Origin: Streptococcus sciuri
Lineage (GTDB): Bacteria; Bacillota; Bacilli; Lactobacillales; Streptococcaceae
Direction: 5' to 3'
Length of the DNA: 58,794 bases
Assembly: GCF_024814375.1 (NCBI RefSeq)
Contig: NZ_JANUXX010000010.1
Coordinates: forward strand, 1-58,794
The translations under genes and the position numbers were made by a program. Position 1 is the first letter of the stretch; the number at the start of each line of letters is the position of its first letter. Positions 19,053 to 29,764 of the stretch are shown piece after piece. The notes beneath the pieces are model-generated. The model was not told the origin of the DNA and made no database searches. It saw nothing but the letters and a program-made list of their open reading frames with translations.

Positions 19053-19535
19053 TCAGCAATACCAAAGCATATTGTACCAAGTAGATTGGCCATGTGATGA
19101 GAGCGATTCTCCCTCATTGCAAAAACCATTCATCTCATAATAGGTAATCAACTCCTCGTGACAGGTCAAGGTAATTCCCATGGCTTGTCTTGAAATAGCT
19201 ACATCTTTTAAAGCTGCCAATAGCGCCGTTCCAAAACCTTGCTTTTTATAAGATTTTGAAACTGATAGACTCATCACCGCAATAAAACTGCCTTGTATAG
19301 GATTTTTAATAACCTTTTTGAAAATATCATCATTCAAGTACTTATCTAAAACAGCAGTAGCAACTATGTAGCCTACAACATTTCCCTCCACCTCAGCAAC
19401 TAAAAAAGTATCATCTAACAACTCTATTCGCTCCCTCATTGCTTGAGGACTAGCTGCCTCAAAGATTGAAAAATTTGACTGCTCTATCTGACAGATTATC
19501 TCAAAATCTTCTAATCTTACATTTCTAATCATCAT
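19053..19535 (-). CDS. GNAT family N-acetyltransferase
   Basis: 160-residue acetyl-CoA-dependent acyltransferase fold. The acetyl-CoA loop is KSYKKQGFGTALLAALKD (motif A, about residues 90-107); motif B with YYEMNGFCNEG follows. The N-terminus MIRNVRLEDFEIICQIEQ is typical. The substrate is unknown. It lies between murC, whose terminator-like hairpin precedes it, and mltG. Confidence 0.87.
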   Translation of the reverse strand: MMIRNVRLEDFEIICQIEQSNFSIFEAASPQAMRERIELLDDTFLVAEVEGNVVGYIVATAVLDKYLNDDIFKKVIKNPIQGSFIAVMSLSVSKSYKKQGFGTALLAALKDVAISRQAMGITLTCHEELITYYEMNGFCNEGESLSSHGQSTWYNMLWYC

Positions 19536-19552
19536 ATCATTCTCCTACAAAC

Positions 19553-19580
19553 AAGACTGAGCATTGCAAAGCTCAGTCTT
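19553..19580 (-). terminator. Hairpin after murC
   Basis: A 10-bp perfect stem (AAGACTGAGC / GCTCAGTCTT) with an 8-nt loop. The T-run on the minus strand is poor (TTGTTTGT), so read-through into the GNAT gene is likely. Confidence 0.6.
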
Positions 19581-19606
19581 TCTCACCAACCTTAACTTTT
19601 AGGAGA

Positions 19607-20938
19607 TTATTGTCTATTTTTAGTTATGCCTGAGAGTAATTCTTCAAAAGAATGTTCGTAGAGTTGAATATCCCCAGCTCCCATAAAGACATAAACCGCA
19701 CCATCATGATTAAGTAGTGGTGACACATTTTCCACTGCAATCACTTGGGCAGGTTTAATAATTTTAGTAGCCAAGTCTTCTACCTTAACATCTCCATGGT
19801 CTACCTCACGGGCTGAACCATAAATTTGCGCTAAATAGACACTATCAGCTTGATTGAGAGCTTCTGCAAACTCATCTAAAAGAGCAATGGTACGTGTAAA
19901 TGTATGCGGTTGAAAAATGGCTACTATTTCACGAGAGGGGTATTTTTGGCGTGCAGCATCCAACGTCGCAATAATCTCAGTCGGATGATGTGCAAAGTCA
20001 TCAATAATAATCGTACCATTCACTACCTTTTCGGTAAAGCGACGTTTAACTCCAGAGAAAGTTTTCAAATGTTCTGCTACCAACTCCATATCAATCCCCA
20101 TCACATACAAGTTTGCAATAACAGATGTTGCATTCAAAATATTATGACGTCCAAAAGCTGGTACATGGAAACTTCCTAAAATAGTTCCATTATGCCTTAC
20201 CTTGAAATCAGAACCACTTGTTGTACGTGTAATATCAAAAGCGGTAAAATCATCATTATCATTAAAACCATAATAATAAATGGGAGTATCACACTCAATC
20301 TTACGCAAGTAAACGTCGTCGCCATAGAGGAACAAACCTTTTTTCACCTGCTTGGCATAGTCATTAAAGGCACTAAAGACATCATCAATGCTTGTGAAAT
20401 AGTCTGGATGGTCAAAGTCAATGTTGGTAATGATGGAGTATTCTGGATGGTAAGGGATGAAATGACGCTCATACTCATCAGACTCAAAGACAAAGTACTT
20501 AGCTTCCTTAGAGCCACGCCCTGTTCCATCACCAATGAGATATGACGTGTCTGTAATATTCTTTAAAACATGTGATAAAAGCCCAGTTGTAGAGGTTTTA
20601 CCGTGAGCACCTGCCACACCTAAACTTGTAAACTGCTCCATAAAATGCCCTAAAAACTCGTGGTAACGTTTAAAGGGGAGGTTATTTTTGATTGCATAAG
20701 CAATCTCTACATTGTTATCTTTGCGAAAAGCATTCCCAGCGATTAATTCCACATTTTCTGTAATATTAGTCTCAGAAAACGGTAAAATGGTAATGTCTGC
20801 TTGCTCTAAACTGCGTTGTGTGAAATAATACTTGTCAACATCGCTTCCTTGGACTTTATACCCCATTTGATGAAGCATTAAAGCAAGCGCACTCATTCCT
20901 GAGCCTTTTATTCCGATAAAATGATAGACTTTTGACAT
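19607..20938 (-). CDS. murC: UDP-N-acetylmuramate--L-alanine ligase
   Basis: ATP-dependent ligase adding the first amino acid of the peptidoglycan stem. It has 443 residues. The UDP-binding [12 protein letters not shown] (residues 9-20), the ATP P-loop [15 protein letters not shown] (about 108), the central [10 protein letters not shown] and the C-terminal [10 protein letters not shown] are all present and match the Mur ligase order. The gene is followed by a hairpin and preceded, 29 bp upstream, by a hypothetical gene in the same direction. Confidence 0.95.
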   Translation of the reverse strand: MSKVYHFIGIKGSGMSALALMLHQMGYKVQGSDVDKYYFTQRSLEQADITILPFSETNITENVELIAGNAFRKDNNVEIAYAIKNNLPFKRYHEFLGHFMEQFTSLGVAGAHGKTSTTGLLSHVLKNITDTSYLIGDGTGRGSKEAKYFVFESDEYERHFIPYHPEYSIITNIDFDHPDYFTSIDDVFSAFNDYAKQVKKGLFLYGDDVYLRKIECDTPIYYYGFNDNDDFTAFDITRTTSGSDFKVRHNGTILGSFHVPAFGRHNILNATSVIANLYVMGIDMELVAEHLKTFSGVKRRFTEKVVNGTIIIDDFAHHPTEIIATLDAARQKYPSREIVAIFQPHTFTRTIALLDEFAEALNQADSVYLAQIYGSAREVDHGDVKVEDLATKIIKPAQVIAVENVSPLLNHDGAVYVFMGAGDIQLYEHSFEELLSGITKNRQ

Positions 20939-20967
20939 TTTTCTTCCTCTTTAAGATAACAAATAAA

Positions 20968-21546
20968 CTAACCTTCAAAGCGAGCTAAATTTAACTCTTG
21001 AGCCGGCTCATGAAATGTTTGTTTATTTTTGGGGTTGTAGATTTGACTTGTTTTCAAGAAATCATAATTGTTTTTTTGTGATTTCAGATTTAATTTATTC
21101 TTAGGTTCTTTATAGACCTTTGGCAATTCCGCTAAAATATAATCAGCCTGTGATAATCTGCCAGAATATTTGGCATAATCACCTTGACGTTTATTTCTGA
21201 TAGGTGCAGAAACAACTTTTTTAGACAACTCAAAGCCCGTTGTTTTAGTGACATCTTTAGTCAAATAGGTCTGACGCTTCTTTTTGACATCTTCCTTAGC
21301 TTGCTGTCTAGCCTGCCTAGCATAAGACTTACCACTGGCAATATCTTTTTGATGGCGCTGAACCTGTCTTTGATTAGGTCGCACAACTCTGTGATTTGAT
21401 ACAATATCATCATAAGATTTTTCATGATAAACCCCATGAATATTGCTAATCAAATCTTCATTATCATACAAAGACATGATAGCCTCTTCTGTACTGACTG
21501 GCTCACCATCCGCTACAAGCGGAAAAGATTTTCTGTCTTGATGCAT
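20968..21546 (-). CDS. Conserved-looking hypothetical protein, basic, no membrane segment
   Basis: 192 residues, rich in Lys, Arg, Gln and Asn, with no hydrophobic helix, signal peptide or motif I recognise. A central very basic stretch (about 60-105, RQVQRHQKDIASGKSYARQA) looks helical and may bind nucleic acid or another acidic partner. Its position between the SNF2 helicase gene and murC, with an AGAGAGGGTGA ribosome binding site and clean coding pattern, makes it a real gene. I do not assign a function. Confidence 0.75.
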   Translation of the reverse strand: MHQDRKSFPLVADGEPVSTEEAIMSLYDNEDLISNIHGVYHEKSYDDIVSNHRVVRPNQRQVQRHQKDIASGKSYARQARQQAKEDVKKKRQTYLTKDVTKTTGFELSKKVVSAPIRNKRQGDYAKYSGRLSQADYILAELPKVYKEPKNKLNLKSQKNNYDFLKTSQIYNPKNKQTFHEPAQELNLARFEG

Positions 21547-21681
21547 AGCGTCACCCTCTCTAACACAATTTCCTCTAAACAGAGCAGCTACAACGATTTT
21601 TTACTACCGTTTTTGTAACTACCTATCACCCTTAGGTGGTAACGTTCCTATTATAAACTAAAATCTATCATTTTTCAAAGT

Positions 21682-24600
21682 TTAATCGCCATTTTGGAAA
21701 AGAGTCTCATCGATACCTAATATTTCTCGAATTTCTTCAGCTGATAAAGCACTTCTGCTTTCACTGCCATCTAGGACGGTTGTTACCAAATGTTCCTTTG
21801 TCTTTTGAAGTTTGAGGATTTTTTCTTCTATGGTACCACGTGTGATTAAGCGATAGACTTCAACTGTATCTTTTTGGCCAAGACGGTGTGCACGACTAAT
21901 AGCTTGCATCTCAACCGCTGGATTCCACCATAAATCAATCAAAATGACAGTATCTGCCCCTGTAAGGTTAAGTCCAACTCCCCCTGCCCTTAAAGAAATG
22001 AGAAAAGCGTCTTTAGATCCTTTGTTAAAAGCTTTAGTCATTTCTTGACGATCATTAGACGGTGTTGAACCTGTCAATTTGTAGCTCGCCATTTCCAGAT
22101 CTTGCAGTTCCTTTTCAGCAATATCTAACATCCCTTTAAATTGCGAGAAGATAAGGACACGATGTCTATTTTCTTTCAACTGAGTGAGTAACAACCTCAA
22201 GCTATCCACCTTACCACTTTCTCCGCCATAATTGTCCATAAAAAGGCTAGGTGAATCGCAAATTTGACGTAAACGTGTAATCCCTGATAAAATCTCAATC
22301 CTTTGACGACTAATACTAGCATCGCTGGTCCCAGAGATACTTTGTTGCATACGACGTAATTGTGCCAAATACATCACTTTTTGTTCATCTGCTAGCTCGT
22401 TCGTATAAGTTATCTCAAGGAGATCTGGCAATTCCGGAAGGACATCTTCTTTTCTACGACGTAAGATGAAGGGTTTAATATAATGCGACACCTGCTCAGA
22501 GGTCAACTTGAGAAATTCTCGCTTATTTGGCAATAGACCTGGCATAACAACCGAGAAAATGGACCATATTTCTAATAACTTATTCTCAATCGGCGTTCCT
22601 GACAAGGCAAAACAGTGTTTTACTTTAAATTGATGCAAACGTTTTGATGTTTTCGTCTGAGCATTTTTCATCACCTGAGCTTCGTCTAAAATCAAATAGT
22701 CATAGGTATAGTTTTGAGAATGATAGATCTCAAAATCCTGACGAAAAGTAGCGTAGCTTGAGATGATAACTTGATGATTTTCAGCAATGATACTGTTTCT
22801 TATGGGCTTTAAACCATAAGAAACCGCAACATCTATCTGTGGAGCAAACTTCTTAAATTCATCTTGCCAATTAAAAATTAAGCTAGAGGGCGCCAAAATA
22901 ACAACATGCGAATCTTTTGTCAAACGTGATGTCAAAAACGTTATCATCTGCAAAGTCTTACCAAGACCCATATCATCTGCTAAAATCCCACCAAAGCCAT
23001 AGTCAGCAAGCATCGATAGCCATTGAACACCTAAGCGTTGATAATCTCTCAATGTTGCTTGTATGTTCACATCTAGTAGGCGATACTCCTCTGGATATCT
23101 CAAGTCATGAACTAATTGTTCGAATTTTTCAGAAAATATTGCTCCACTTTCATAAAAAAATAGCTGAGAAAGCTTGTAAGCTTCCGCTTGATGTGCCTTT
23201 AAATGACCATCAGAAAATGTTGCAGTTTGCAGTTTCTGCAAAGTTTGACTAACTTTTTGTGTCCCCTCATCAAAGACCAGTAATTTCCCATCGCCACTGA
23301 CAAAATAAGGCTGATTGTCAAAAAGAGCATCAAGGGCTTGATTAATATCTTTCTCGTCAAGGCTAGAAAAATCAAACGAAACATCTAAAAAACCACCCTG
23401 AAAATCAAGGTAAATCTGCGGTTGCTCCAGAGAACGACGACGTTCTAGACTTTTAGATAAATGCACCACACCGCGCTTTTCAAACTCTGGTATCCATTCC
23501 ACAAAAAAAGTGTAAAGAGCTTCTGCATTTTTTAAAATGACACTCGTTTGAAAACCTTTACCAAATCCCTTATTTGCTAAAAAGCTAAAAAGTCGCTCTT
23601 GATGGCGATAATGACTAGTAAAAGGCAAATCAAGCAAGTCCTTTTGATTATCTACTAACAGACTGTCACCATAATCAAAAACAAGTTTCAAAACAATGCG
23701 GTCATCATCTGACATGTCAAAGTAAAAATGCGTCGTAAAATCCCTAATTTGATAATTTTTAGGTGCATTAACCATACCTAAGAGCTGAAAATCAATCAAA
23801 CTCATAGCTACAGATGGCTGGTCATCGTGTGTAAAGAAAAGATGACGTTTATCATATGTATCTAGCGGTAAGCTACGAATAGCTTGAAGAATTTTAAATT
23901 GCTTTGGGTTTAAAAGATAAAAAGTATTCGTACGACGCAAGATACGACTGTTGCATAAATCATAAAAATCCTGTTCAGCGATTGTTAGAGTAACACTATG
24001 ACGTTCAACGAGTACTGTAAAAGTAAAAAGATTATCCTGACTTTCTAACATCTTGGTGATAATCTTTGAATAAGTTTTATTATCTGCATCAAAACTAAAA
24101 TCATAAAGAGCTTGTAAATATTCGACACCTTCAGCGAAAAAGCCACTAGTAAAAAAGAGGTAGCGCCCATTGCAACGCAGAAAATTTTCTGCCCCAAACT
24201 GATCAGAATCAGGAAGCAATTTGCTTAAAAAGTAAAGCAATTTTTGACTATTCTCATCAAACCGCTCATAAGATAATGACTCAAAATAGTGCTTTCCAAT
24301 TTGATAAAAACCTTCTTTTTGCACCGTCATCAAGAAAGCTCGAATATCTCTAATAACATAACTTTTACTTTCGAATAAACGATTTAGCTTTAGCGTCCAC
24401 CATACCTCATGGCTATTAGTATTTATTTCACCATGTGCACAGAGACGGTAGCGCATCGTATCATCATTACTACCTAATAAACTATCTAAAAAAAGGGTAC
24501 TAAAAGAGGATTCCTTGGGGAGTTTTACTGCTTCTTTAGGAGATGTTAAGCTATCAACAAGCACTTTCCCATTTGGAGAGTTCTTGAGATAATACTCTAA

Positions 24601-24804
24601 AGCTGCTAAATGCTCACAATAACCCTTATTTCTAAAGAGCGCACACGTGCAATCAGCAACATCTCCATCTAAAGTATATTGTAATTTTTCATTTTGAATA
24701 TTAGCGACAATTATCTCGTTTTGTTTGGAAACAGATGCAATTAGACCATCGTCATAAAGAGCAATTCCCTGATTACGAATACGCCCTGGAATCATTCTCC
24801 CCAC
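21682..24804 (-). CDS. SNF2-family DEAD/DEAH box helicase with SWIM zinc finger
   Basis: 1040-residue Swi2/Snf2-type ATPase. An N-terminal SWIM finger (CTCALFRNKGYCEHL, about residues 53-67) is followed by a large bacterial SNF2 helper region and the two RecA-like halves. These carry ILADDMGLGKTLQM (motif I, about 620), LDEAQ (motif II), ALSGTPIENKL (motif III), LIFSQFKGMLDI (motif IV), SLRAGGVGLNLTGADTVI (motif V) and QAISRAHRLGQ (motif VI). Such proteins occur in most Firmicutes near murC. Roles in transcription recycling, as for RapA, or in DNA repair are suggested but unproven. Confidence 0.92.
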   Translation of the reverse strand: MGRMIPGRIRNQGIALYDDGLIASVSKQNEIIVANIQNEKLQYTLDGDVADCTCALFRNKGYCEHLAALEYYLKNSPNGKVLVDSLTSPKEAVKLPKESSFSTLFLDSLLGSNDDTMRYRLCAHGEINTNSHEVWWTLKLNRLFESKSYVIRDIRAFLMTVQKEGFYQIGKHYFESLSYERFDENSQKLLYFLSKLLPDSDQFGAENFLRCNGRYLFFTSGFFAEGVEYLQALYDFSFDADNKTYSKIITKMLESQDNLFTFTVLVERHSVTLTIAEQDFYDLCNSRILRRTNTFYLLNPKQFKILQAIRSLPLDTYDKRHLFFTHDDQPSVAMSLIDFQLLGMVNAPKNYQIRDFTTHFYFDMSDDDRIVLKLVFDYGDSLLVDNQKDLLDLPFTSHYRHQERLFSFLANKGFGKGFQTSVILKNAEALYTFFVEWIPEFEKRGVVHLSKSLERRRSLEQPQIYLDFQGGFLDVSFDFSSLDEKDINQALDALFDNQPYFVSGDGKLLVFDEGTQKVSQTLQKLQTATFSDGHLKAHQAEAYKLSQLFFYESGAIFSEKFEQLVHDLRYPEEYRLLDVNIQATLRDYQRLGVQWLSMLADYGFGGILADDMGLGKTLQMITFLTSRLTKDSHVVILAPSSLIFNWQDEFKKFAPQIDVAVSYGLKPIRNSIIAENHQVIISSYATFRQDFEIYHSQNYTYDYLILDEAQVMKNAQTKTSKRLHQFKVKHCFALSGTPIENKLLEIWSIFSVVMPGLLPNKREFLKLTSEQVSHYIKPFILRRRKEDVLPELPDLLEITYTNELADEQKVMYLAQLRRMQQSISGTSDASISRQRIEILSGITRLRQICDSPSLFMDNYGGESGKVDSLRLLLTQLKENRHRVLIFSQFKGMLDIAEKELQDLEMASYKLTGSTPSNDRQEMTKAFNKGSKDAFLISLRAGGVGLNLTGADTVILIDLWWNPAVEMQAISRAHRLGQKDTVEVYRLITRGTIEEKILKLQKTKEHLVTTVLDGSESRSALSAEEIREILGIDETLFQNGD

Positions 24805-24907
24805 TTTTAGCTACCACCTTTCCTTCGTTTTATCATTATATCAAATTTACTACTCTTTAGCTCATAAAAATAGAGTTTTTTGATTTTAAAGGGCATTTTA
24901 TCCGTTT

Positions 24908-24930
24908 AAAAACACCCAAAAGGTGTTTTT
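24908..24930 (-). terminator. Terminator after der
   Basis: AAAAACACC-CAAAA-GGTGTTTTT, a 9-bp stem with T-run, lies 7 bp after the der stop codon. Confidence 0.8.
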
Positions 24931-24936
24931 AAAGTA

Positions 24937-26247
24937 TTATTTACGTTTGCGTGCAATCAAATTAATCGGAGTCCCCTCAAAGCCAAAAGCAGCACGAATT
25001 TGATTTTCTAAAAAGCGCAAGTAGGAGAAATGCATCAATTCTTCCTCATTGACAAAGATGACAAAAGTCGGTGGTTTGACAGTGACTTGTGTGCCATAGA
25101 AAATCTTCAAGCGTTTACCTTTATCTGTTGGTGTTGGGTTGGTTGCAATAGCATCCATGATAACATCGTTAAGGACAGATGATGGGATACGTTTGTTTTG
25201 ACTTTCGCTGATTGCTTTTATCATATCAGGCAATTTACTAAGACGTTGCTTGGTCAAGGCAGACACAAATATAATGGGGGCATAACTGATATACTGGAAA
25301 TTATCACGGATATCAGCTTCCCACTCTTTCACCGTTTGGTTGTTCTTAGTAACAGTATCCCATTTATTAACAACGACGATAATCCCTTTTCCAGCTTCAT
25401 GAGCAAACCCTGCAATACGTTTATCATACTCACGAATTCCTTCTTCGGCATTGATAACCATAAGGACGATGTCTGAACGATCAATGGCGCGCATTGATCG
25501 CATGACTGAGTATTTTTCCGTTTTTTCATAAACTTTACCAGATTTACGCATACCTGCAGTGTCAATCATTGTGTATTCTTGACCAGAACTATCCGTAAAA
25601 TGCGTATCAATCGCATCACGTGTTGTCCCTGCAATTGGACTTGCAATCACACGTTCCTCACCTAAAATAGCATTGATGAGGCTTGATTTTCCGACATTTG
25701 GGCGACCAATCAAACTGAATTTGATAATATCTGGATTTTCGTTTTCTTCTTCAATAGGCAGATTTTCAACGATAGCATCCAAGACATCTCCTGTACCAAT
25801 CCCATGAACAGATGACACTGGATACGGATCCCCAAGACCAAGTGAATAAAAGTCGTAAATATCACTACGCATCTCAGGATTATCCACTTTATTGACCACT
25901 AAAATCACTGGTTTATTAGTGCGATAGAGGATTTTTGAAACATACTCATCAGCATCTGTAACGCCCTCTTTTCCTGAAACCACAAACACGATAACATCTG
26001 CTTCAGTCATCGCAATATCAGCTTGATGTTTAATCTGTTCCATAAATGGTGCATCGACATCATCAATACCACCAGTATCAATCAATGAAAACTTACGGTT
26101 AAGCCATTCACCTATTGTGTAAATACGGTCGCGTGTAACGCCTTCAATATCTTCTACAATTGAAATGCGCTCACCTGCGATACGGTTAAACAAAGTCGAT
26201 TTTCCAACATTTGGACGTCCGACAATAGCAACTGTAGGTAAAGCCAT
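24937..26247 (-). CDS. der: Ribosome biogenesis GTPase Der (EngA)
   Basis: Double-GTPase needed for 50S subunit maturation. It has 436 residues. GTPase domain 1 has [12 protein letters not shown] (residues 9-20), DTGG and NKVD; domain 2 has [12 protein letters not shown] (about 182), [11 protein letters not shown] and NKWD. A C-terminal KH-like domain ends in [15 protein letters not shown]. It is the last gene of the leftward nrdR-dnaB-dnaI-der run and is closed by a terminator. Confidence 0.96.
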   Translation of the reverse strand: MALPTVAIVGRPNVGKSTLFNRIAGERISIVEDIEGVTRDRIYTIGEWLNRKFSLIDTGGIDDVDAPFMEQIKHQADIAMTEADVIVFVVSGKEGVTDADEYVSKILYRTNKPVILVVNKVDNPEMRSDIYDFYSLGLGDPYPVSSVHGIGTGDVLDAIVENLPIEEENENPDIIKFSLIGRPNVGKSSLINAILGEERVIASPIAGTTRDAIDTHFTDSSGQEYTMIDTAGMRKSGKVYEKTEKYSVMRSMRAIDRSDIVLMVINAEEGIREYDKRIAGFAHEAGKGIIVVVNKWDTVTKNNQTVKEWEADIRDNFQYISYAPIIFVSALTKQRLSKLPDMIKAISESQNKRIPSSVLNDVIMDAIATNPTPTDKGKRLKIFYGTQVTVKPPTFVIFVNEEELMHFSYLRFLENQIRAAFGFEGTPINLIARKRK

Positions 26248-26285
26248 AAAAACCTTCTTTCTTTTTTGATTGGTTAACTCTATTT

Positions 26286-27185
26286 TTATTTGTCATCGTG
26301 ACGGCGATTAGCACCTTCTAAATGAAATTCATTGGCAAGATAACGTACACGCTCTAGGACACGTTTTGCTTGCCAGGTCTCGTCATTACCCTTAACATTC
26401 GCCCACTTTGCCTCTAAATCTGAAAAGGCATAATTAGAAGTAAAAAAAGTCGGCAACACTTCAGACATACGATATTGTAAAATGACTTGCAAAATTTCAT
26501 CACGTACCCAAGAAGTTGCTTGCTCTGCACCAATATCATCTAAAATCAAAATAGGCGCTGTCTTAACCCTATCTACCATCTCTTTCACAGCACCAATCGA
26601 AATAGCATTTTTGACATCAAGGACATAACTCGGAAAATGCACCATAGTCGTAAGCACTCCCCTAATAGACATCTCATGAGCTAATGCTGCCATAAAATAA
26701 GACTTTCCGATTCCCATATCACCATAGAGATAAAGCCCTTTTTGATTAGCGCTAGGATACTGCTCAACAAAATCCACCAAAATATTGAGAACGGCTAACT
26801 TAGATTCAGTTGGATAAATATCTTTAAACATAATATTTTTATAAGATTTAGGTAAATTAAGCAGATTGATATTATTGATAATAGATTGAGATTTTTGCGC
26901 CTCAATTAGCTCTTTTGTTTCTTGATAAGTGACATCTGCATAGCCCTCATTCATGACCAATATTGGTCGATAACCCTTGGCATAATAGGTTACATCATTT
27001 GTCTCATATTTCTTACGCTCAAGTAAAAATTGATTAAATTTTGACAAGCTAATGTTGATTTCGTGCTGAGTTAGCTGATGGTTCGTAATGAATTCTGCCA
27101 CCTGAGGATCTGACAAAATTGCCTGTTCCCAGTCAGCATCAACTTGACGGTTAAGCTCTTTCATAGACTCTCTGATAGACTTCAT
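26286..27185 (-). CDS. dnaI: Primosomal protein DnaI, helicase loader
   Basis: AAA+ ATPase that loads the replicative helicase (DnaC in Bacillus naming) at oriC and at restart sites. It has 299 residues. The N-terminal helicase-binding domain (1-100) is followed by Walker [21 protein letters not shown] (about 165), Walker [17 protein letters not shown] and the sensor segment [12 protein letters not shown]. Its start lies directly at the stop of dnaB with no gap, consistent with translational coupling. Confidence 0.94.
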   Translation of the reverse strand: MKSIRESMKELNRQVDADWEQAILSDPQVAEFITNHQLTQHEINISLSKFNQFLLERKKYETNDVTYYAKGYRPILVMNEGYADVTYQETKELIEAQKSQSIINNINLLNLPKSYKNIMFKDIYPTESKLAVLNILVDFVEQYPSANQKGLYLYGDMGIGKSYFMAALAHEMSIRGVLTTMVHFPSYVLDVKNAISIGAVKEMVDRVKTAPILILDDIGAEQATSWVRDEILQVILQYRMSEVLPTFFTSNYAFSDLEAKWANVKGNDETWQAKRVLERVRYLANEFHLEGANRRHDDK

Positions 27186-28361
27186 CTACTCACCAGCCTT
27201 TCTCAATTTCTCTAATAATCCTTGCTTTTGACTATCAAGCTCAGCTCGCATCTCGGGTGTTGTTTTTTCTTTAAAGTCAGGATTGCTCCAAGTAGGAACA
27301 TTCGTTTTAACTTTTGTTTTTTGTTTTTTAGAGTTCGTCTTCTTGTAATTTGTAAAGCTACGCATCTTTAGAACCGCTTCTTCTGCTGTTGTGATTTTCT
27401 GATAGGAAAAATCATTTGCCACTTTCATCAAGTAAGGTTTGTTAAGGTTTGCAGACTTTGTTTTATTGAGCGTATAAAGAGTCATGACGTTGATAACCTC
27501 ATCCAAAAAATTCATAGTCGCTAACTCATTAAGTAACTGTTTCTCACTGGACGTCACAACAGCGCGTCTTGTTTGTTTGATTTTTTCTAAAAATGGCAAA
27601 GCAGCACTAGATTTTGCTTCTCGGATAAGAGTTTGTTCACTGTCTGTAAAATTGGTCTCATTCGTTTTTAGAGACCCTTTTTGACAATCTTTCTCCATTC
27701 TTTTAGGAGCAATCTCGCCATCAATTGCCGTTTTTTTTGCCAATTGGTAAGTATCAAACCAGTTAAGTTGATAGCGTTCAGAAATCGAATACAAAGTTAC
27801 CACATCTGTTTGCTCAGACTGGAAATACAACCCATCGCGTTGCATTAGTCGTTTGAAACTTTCCAAGTCAAATTGCACAGTAGAGCGTACCAAAGGTTTA
27901 GCGGACGCACTTTTTTCCACATGCCCAAAAATATCTGAAAAACGCTTTGAACGATTGAGCGCATCTTTAGGCAAAACATATTCTAACTCTTTGACAGCTA
28001 GCTCACCAATACGATCTTCTAACAGCTTGCGGTAAACGGCATGTGCCAAAAATCGCTCTCTATCAAGAGGCGAACACAGCTTAACCAAATAGACACCTTC
28101 CACAGTTTGATAAAGCTCAACTAGGCTCATAGCCATCAAAAAATCTAAAGCTTCATTCAAGCGAGGAATCCCAAACTGTAGATGATTTAAAATATCTGTT
28201 ATTTTGTGATCATAATCACCATTATCAAAAAAACTTTGAAAATAGAGATACAAAACTTGGGCATCATTCCCAATAATCGGTTGATAAAGCTGGGTCAGAT
28301 TGTCTAAATCTCTACTGGTTTGATTATTTTTGACATAGCGAAAGGTATCAATTGGCATCAT
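27186..28361 (-). CDS. dnaB: Replication initiation and membrane attachment protein DnaB (Firmicute type)
   Basis: Works with DnaD and DnaI to load helicase during initiation and restart; it is not the helicase itself. It has 391 residues. The N-terminal winged-helix-like DDBH1 region ([20 protein letters not shown]) and the C-terminal DDBH2 block ending in [22 protein letters not shown] with a basic tail are typical. It overlaps the nrdR stop by 14 bp and abuts dnaI. Confidence 0.9.
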   Translation of the reverse strand: MMPIDTFRYVKNNQTSRDLDNLTQLYQPIIGNDAQVLYLYFQSFFDNGDYDHKITDILNHLQFGIPRLNEALDFLMAMSLVELYQTVEGVYLVKLCSPLDRERFLAHAVYRKLLEDRIGELAVKELEYVLPKDALNRSKRFSDIFGHVEKSASAKPLVRSTVQFDLESFKRLMQRDGLYFQSEQTDVVTLYSISERYQLNWFDTYQLAKKTAIDGEIAPKRMEKDCQKGSLKTNETNFTDSEQTLIREAKSSAALPFLEKIKQTRRAVVTSSEKQLLNELATMNFLDEVINVMTLYTLNKTKSANLNKPYLMKVANDFSYQKITTAEEAVLKMRSFTNYKKTNSKKQKTKVKTNVPTWSNPDFKEKTTPEMRAELDSQKQGLLEKLRKAGE

Positions 28362-28845
28362 CTTTTACTTCTGCCTTCTTTTTCTTGCTGTGAACACGTT
28401 TAGTAATTTGTTGTAATAAGTCCTCAATCTCATCGACATCCTTAAAAGACTTGTAGACACTAGCGAAACGTACATACGTAATCTCATCAAGCTCTGCTAA
28501 TTCGTCCATAACAAGATTGCCAATCACAGTACTAGGCACCTCATTTTCATAGTCTGCCCTAACTTGCTGTTCAATCCTACTAATAACAGACTCTATATCA
28601 TCACTAGATACAGGGCGTTTTTGAGCCGATTGGACAATTCCATTTAAGATTTTATCACGTAAAAACTGCTCCCTTGTCCCATCTTTTTTGACAACCAGCA
28701 AAGGCAATAACTCTATACGTTCAAAAGTCGTAAACCGACAATGACAACTCTCACACTCTCTACGACGCCTAATAGTTGCTCCCTCTTCGGCTTGACGGCT
28801 ATCAATAACACTTGATTTATTAAAATGACATTTTGGACAACGCAT
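28348..28845 (-). CDS. nrdR: Transcriptional repressor NrdR
   Basis: Zinc-ribbon/ATP-cone repressor of ribonucleotide reductase genes, sensing (d)ATP. It has 165 residues from the ATG ending at 28845, which follows GGAGG; an ATG 39 bp upstream is not used. The zinc ribbon uses Cys3, Cys6, Cys31 and Cys34 (MRCPKC ... CESC). The ATP-cone begins at [13 protein letters not shown]. No nrd gene is in the window, so its targets lie elsewhere. It is first in the run with dnaB, dnaI and der. Confidence 0.95.
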   Translation of the reverse strand: MRCPKCHFNKSSVIDSRQAEEGATIRRRRECESCHCRFTTFERIELLPLLVVKKDGTREQFLRDKILNGIVQSAQKRPVSSDDIESVISRIEQQVRADYENEVPSTVIGNLVMDELAELDEITYVRFASVYKSFKDVDEIEDLLQQITKRVHSKKKKAEVKDDAN

Positions 28846-28945
28846 ATCAAGACCTCCATAGATACTAATAAATAGGCAGTACAAACTAGTTTATCACAAT
28901 AGCGTATTATACCATATTTTACTTAAAAATAAAACTGAGAAACAA

Positions 28946-28974
28946 AGCAGGCTGACCCCTTTCGTCAACCTGCT
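28946..28974 (-). terminator. Terminator after the CovR-like gene
   Basis: On the minus strand AGCAGGTTGAC and GTCAGCCTGCT form an 11-bp stem (one G-U pair) followed by TTTGTTTC, 7 bp after the stop. In covRS-bearing streptococci covS would lie here. Confidence 0.7.
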
Positions 28975-28981
28975 CCTATTG

Positions 28982-29671
28982 CTAATTGTCACGGATGATG
29001 TAGCCCACACCACGTACTGTCTGAATCAAGGAATCTTTACCCGGAACATCAATTTTACCACGTAAATAACGCACATAGACATCCACAACGTTGGTCTTAG
29101 CACCTAGATCATATTGCCAAACACCTTCAAGTAAACTTTCACGACTCATAGCTTGTCCTACATTTTGTAGCAAAATACTCAATAAATCGAATTCGCGCTT
29201 CGTCAAAGGAATTTCCCTATTACCACGTCTCACAGAGCGATTTTGTTTGTTTAACACCAAATCGTGAGCAATAACTTTTGTTTCAATCGAGCTATCTTGA
29301 TTAATCTTATTTTGCCTGCGGAAAATAGCGTGAACATGTGCCATTAATTCTCCAATAGCAAATGGTCTGGTAACATAAGCATCCGCACCATCTTCAAGAA
29401 CCGAAACAGCATTCAGAGCGGAATCACGTGACATAATTATAATAATATGACCCGATTGCTTTTCTTGCAATTGGTGTATCAAAGTCTTATCACTTTCATT
29501 TGATACGCCAAGGTCTAGTAAAATCAAATTATACTCTTTTTCTAGTGCACGCTTCAAGCCTGACTGTGCACTATGTGCTATCTCTGCTATGTGACCTTCA
29601 TTCATCAGTTCCAAAGATAACAGGCGTGCCAAACTTTTTTCTGCCTCAATAATCAGTACCTTTTTTTTCAT
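28982..29671 (-). CDS. covR: Orphan CovR/CsrR-like response regulator with degenerate receiver
   Basis: OmpR-family DNA-binding regulator whose position (yceD-covR-nrdR) and overall sequence match streptococcal CovR. It has 229 residues from the ATG ending at 29671; a start 18 bp upstream is also open. The receiver (1-120) keeps the phospho-acceptor Asp53 in LILLDL. Three canonical partners are changed: Ala10 in place of the acidic-pocket Asp (IIEAEKS), Met80 in place of Thr, and Arg102 in place of Lys (TRPFA). The LPEMDG loop after Asp53 reads VSNESD. The winged-helix C-terminus (LTKREFDLLSILLQN, VVDVYVRYLRGKID, QTVRGVGYIIR) is well kept. No covS follows. I infer a DNA-binding regulator working largely without phosphorylation. 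Confidence 0.85.
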   Translation of the reverse strand: MKKKVLIIEAEKSLARLLSLELMNEGHIAEIAHSAQSGLKRALEKEYNLILLDLGVSNESDKTLIHQLQEKQSGHIIIIMSRDSALNAVSVLEDGADAYVTRPFAIGELMAHVHAIFRRQNKINQDSSIETKVIAHDLVLNKQNRSVRRGNREIPLTKREFDLLSILLQNVGQAMSRESLLEGVWQYDLGAKTNVVDVYVRYLRGKIDVPGKDSLIQTVRGVGYIIRDN

Positions 29672-29764
29672 ATGTCCCAACACCCCCAACCTGTTAAACT
29701 ATTGCCTATTAACTTTTTAATATTTAAGTCTATCATGAGAAAATCGCTCTCTAACAGTTACAAT

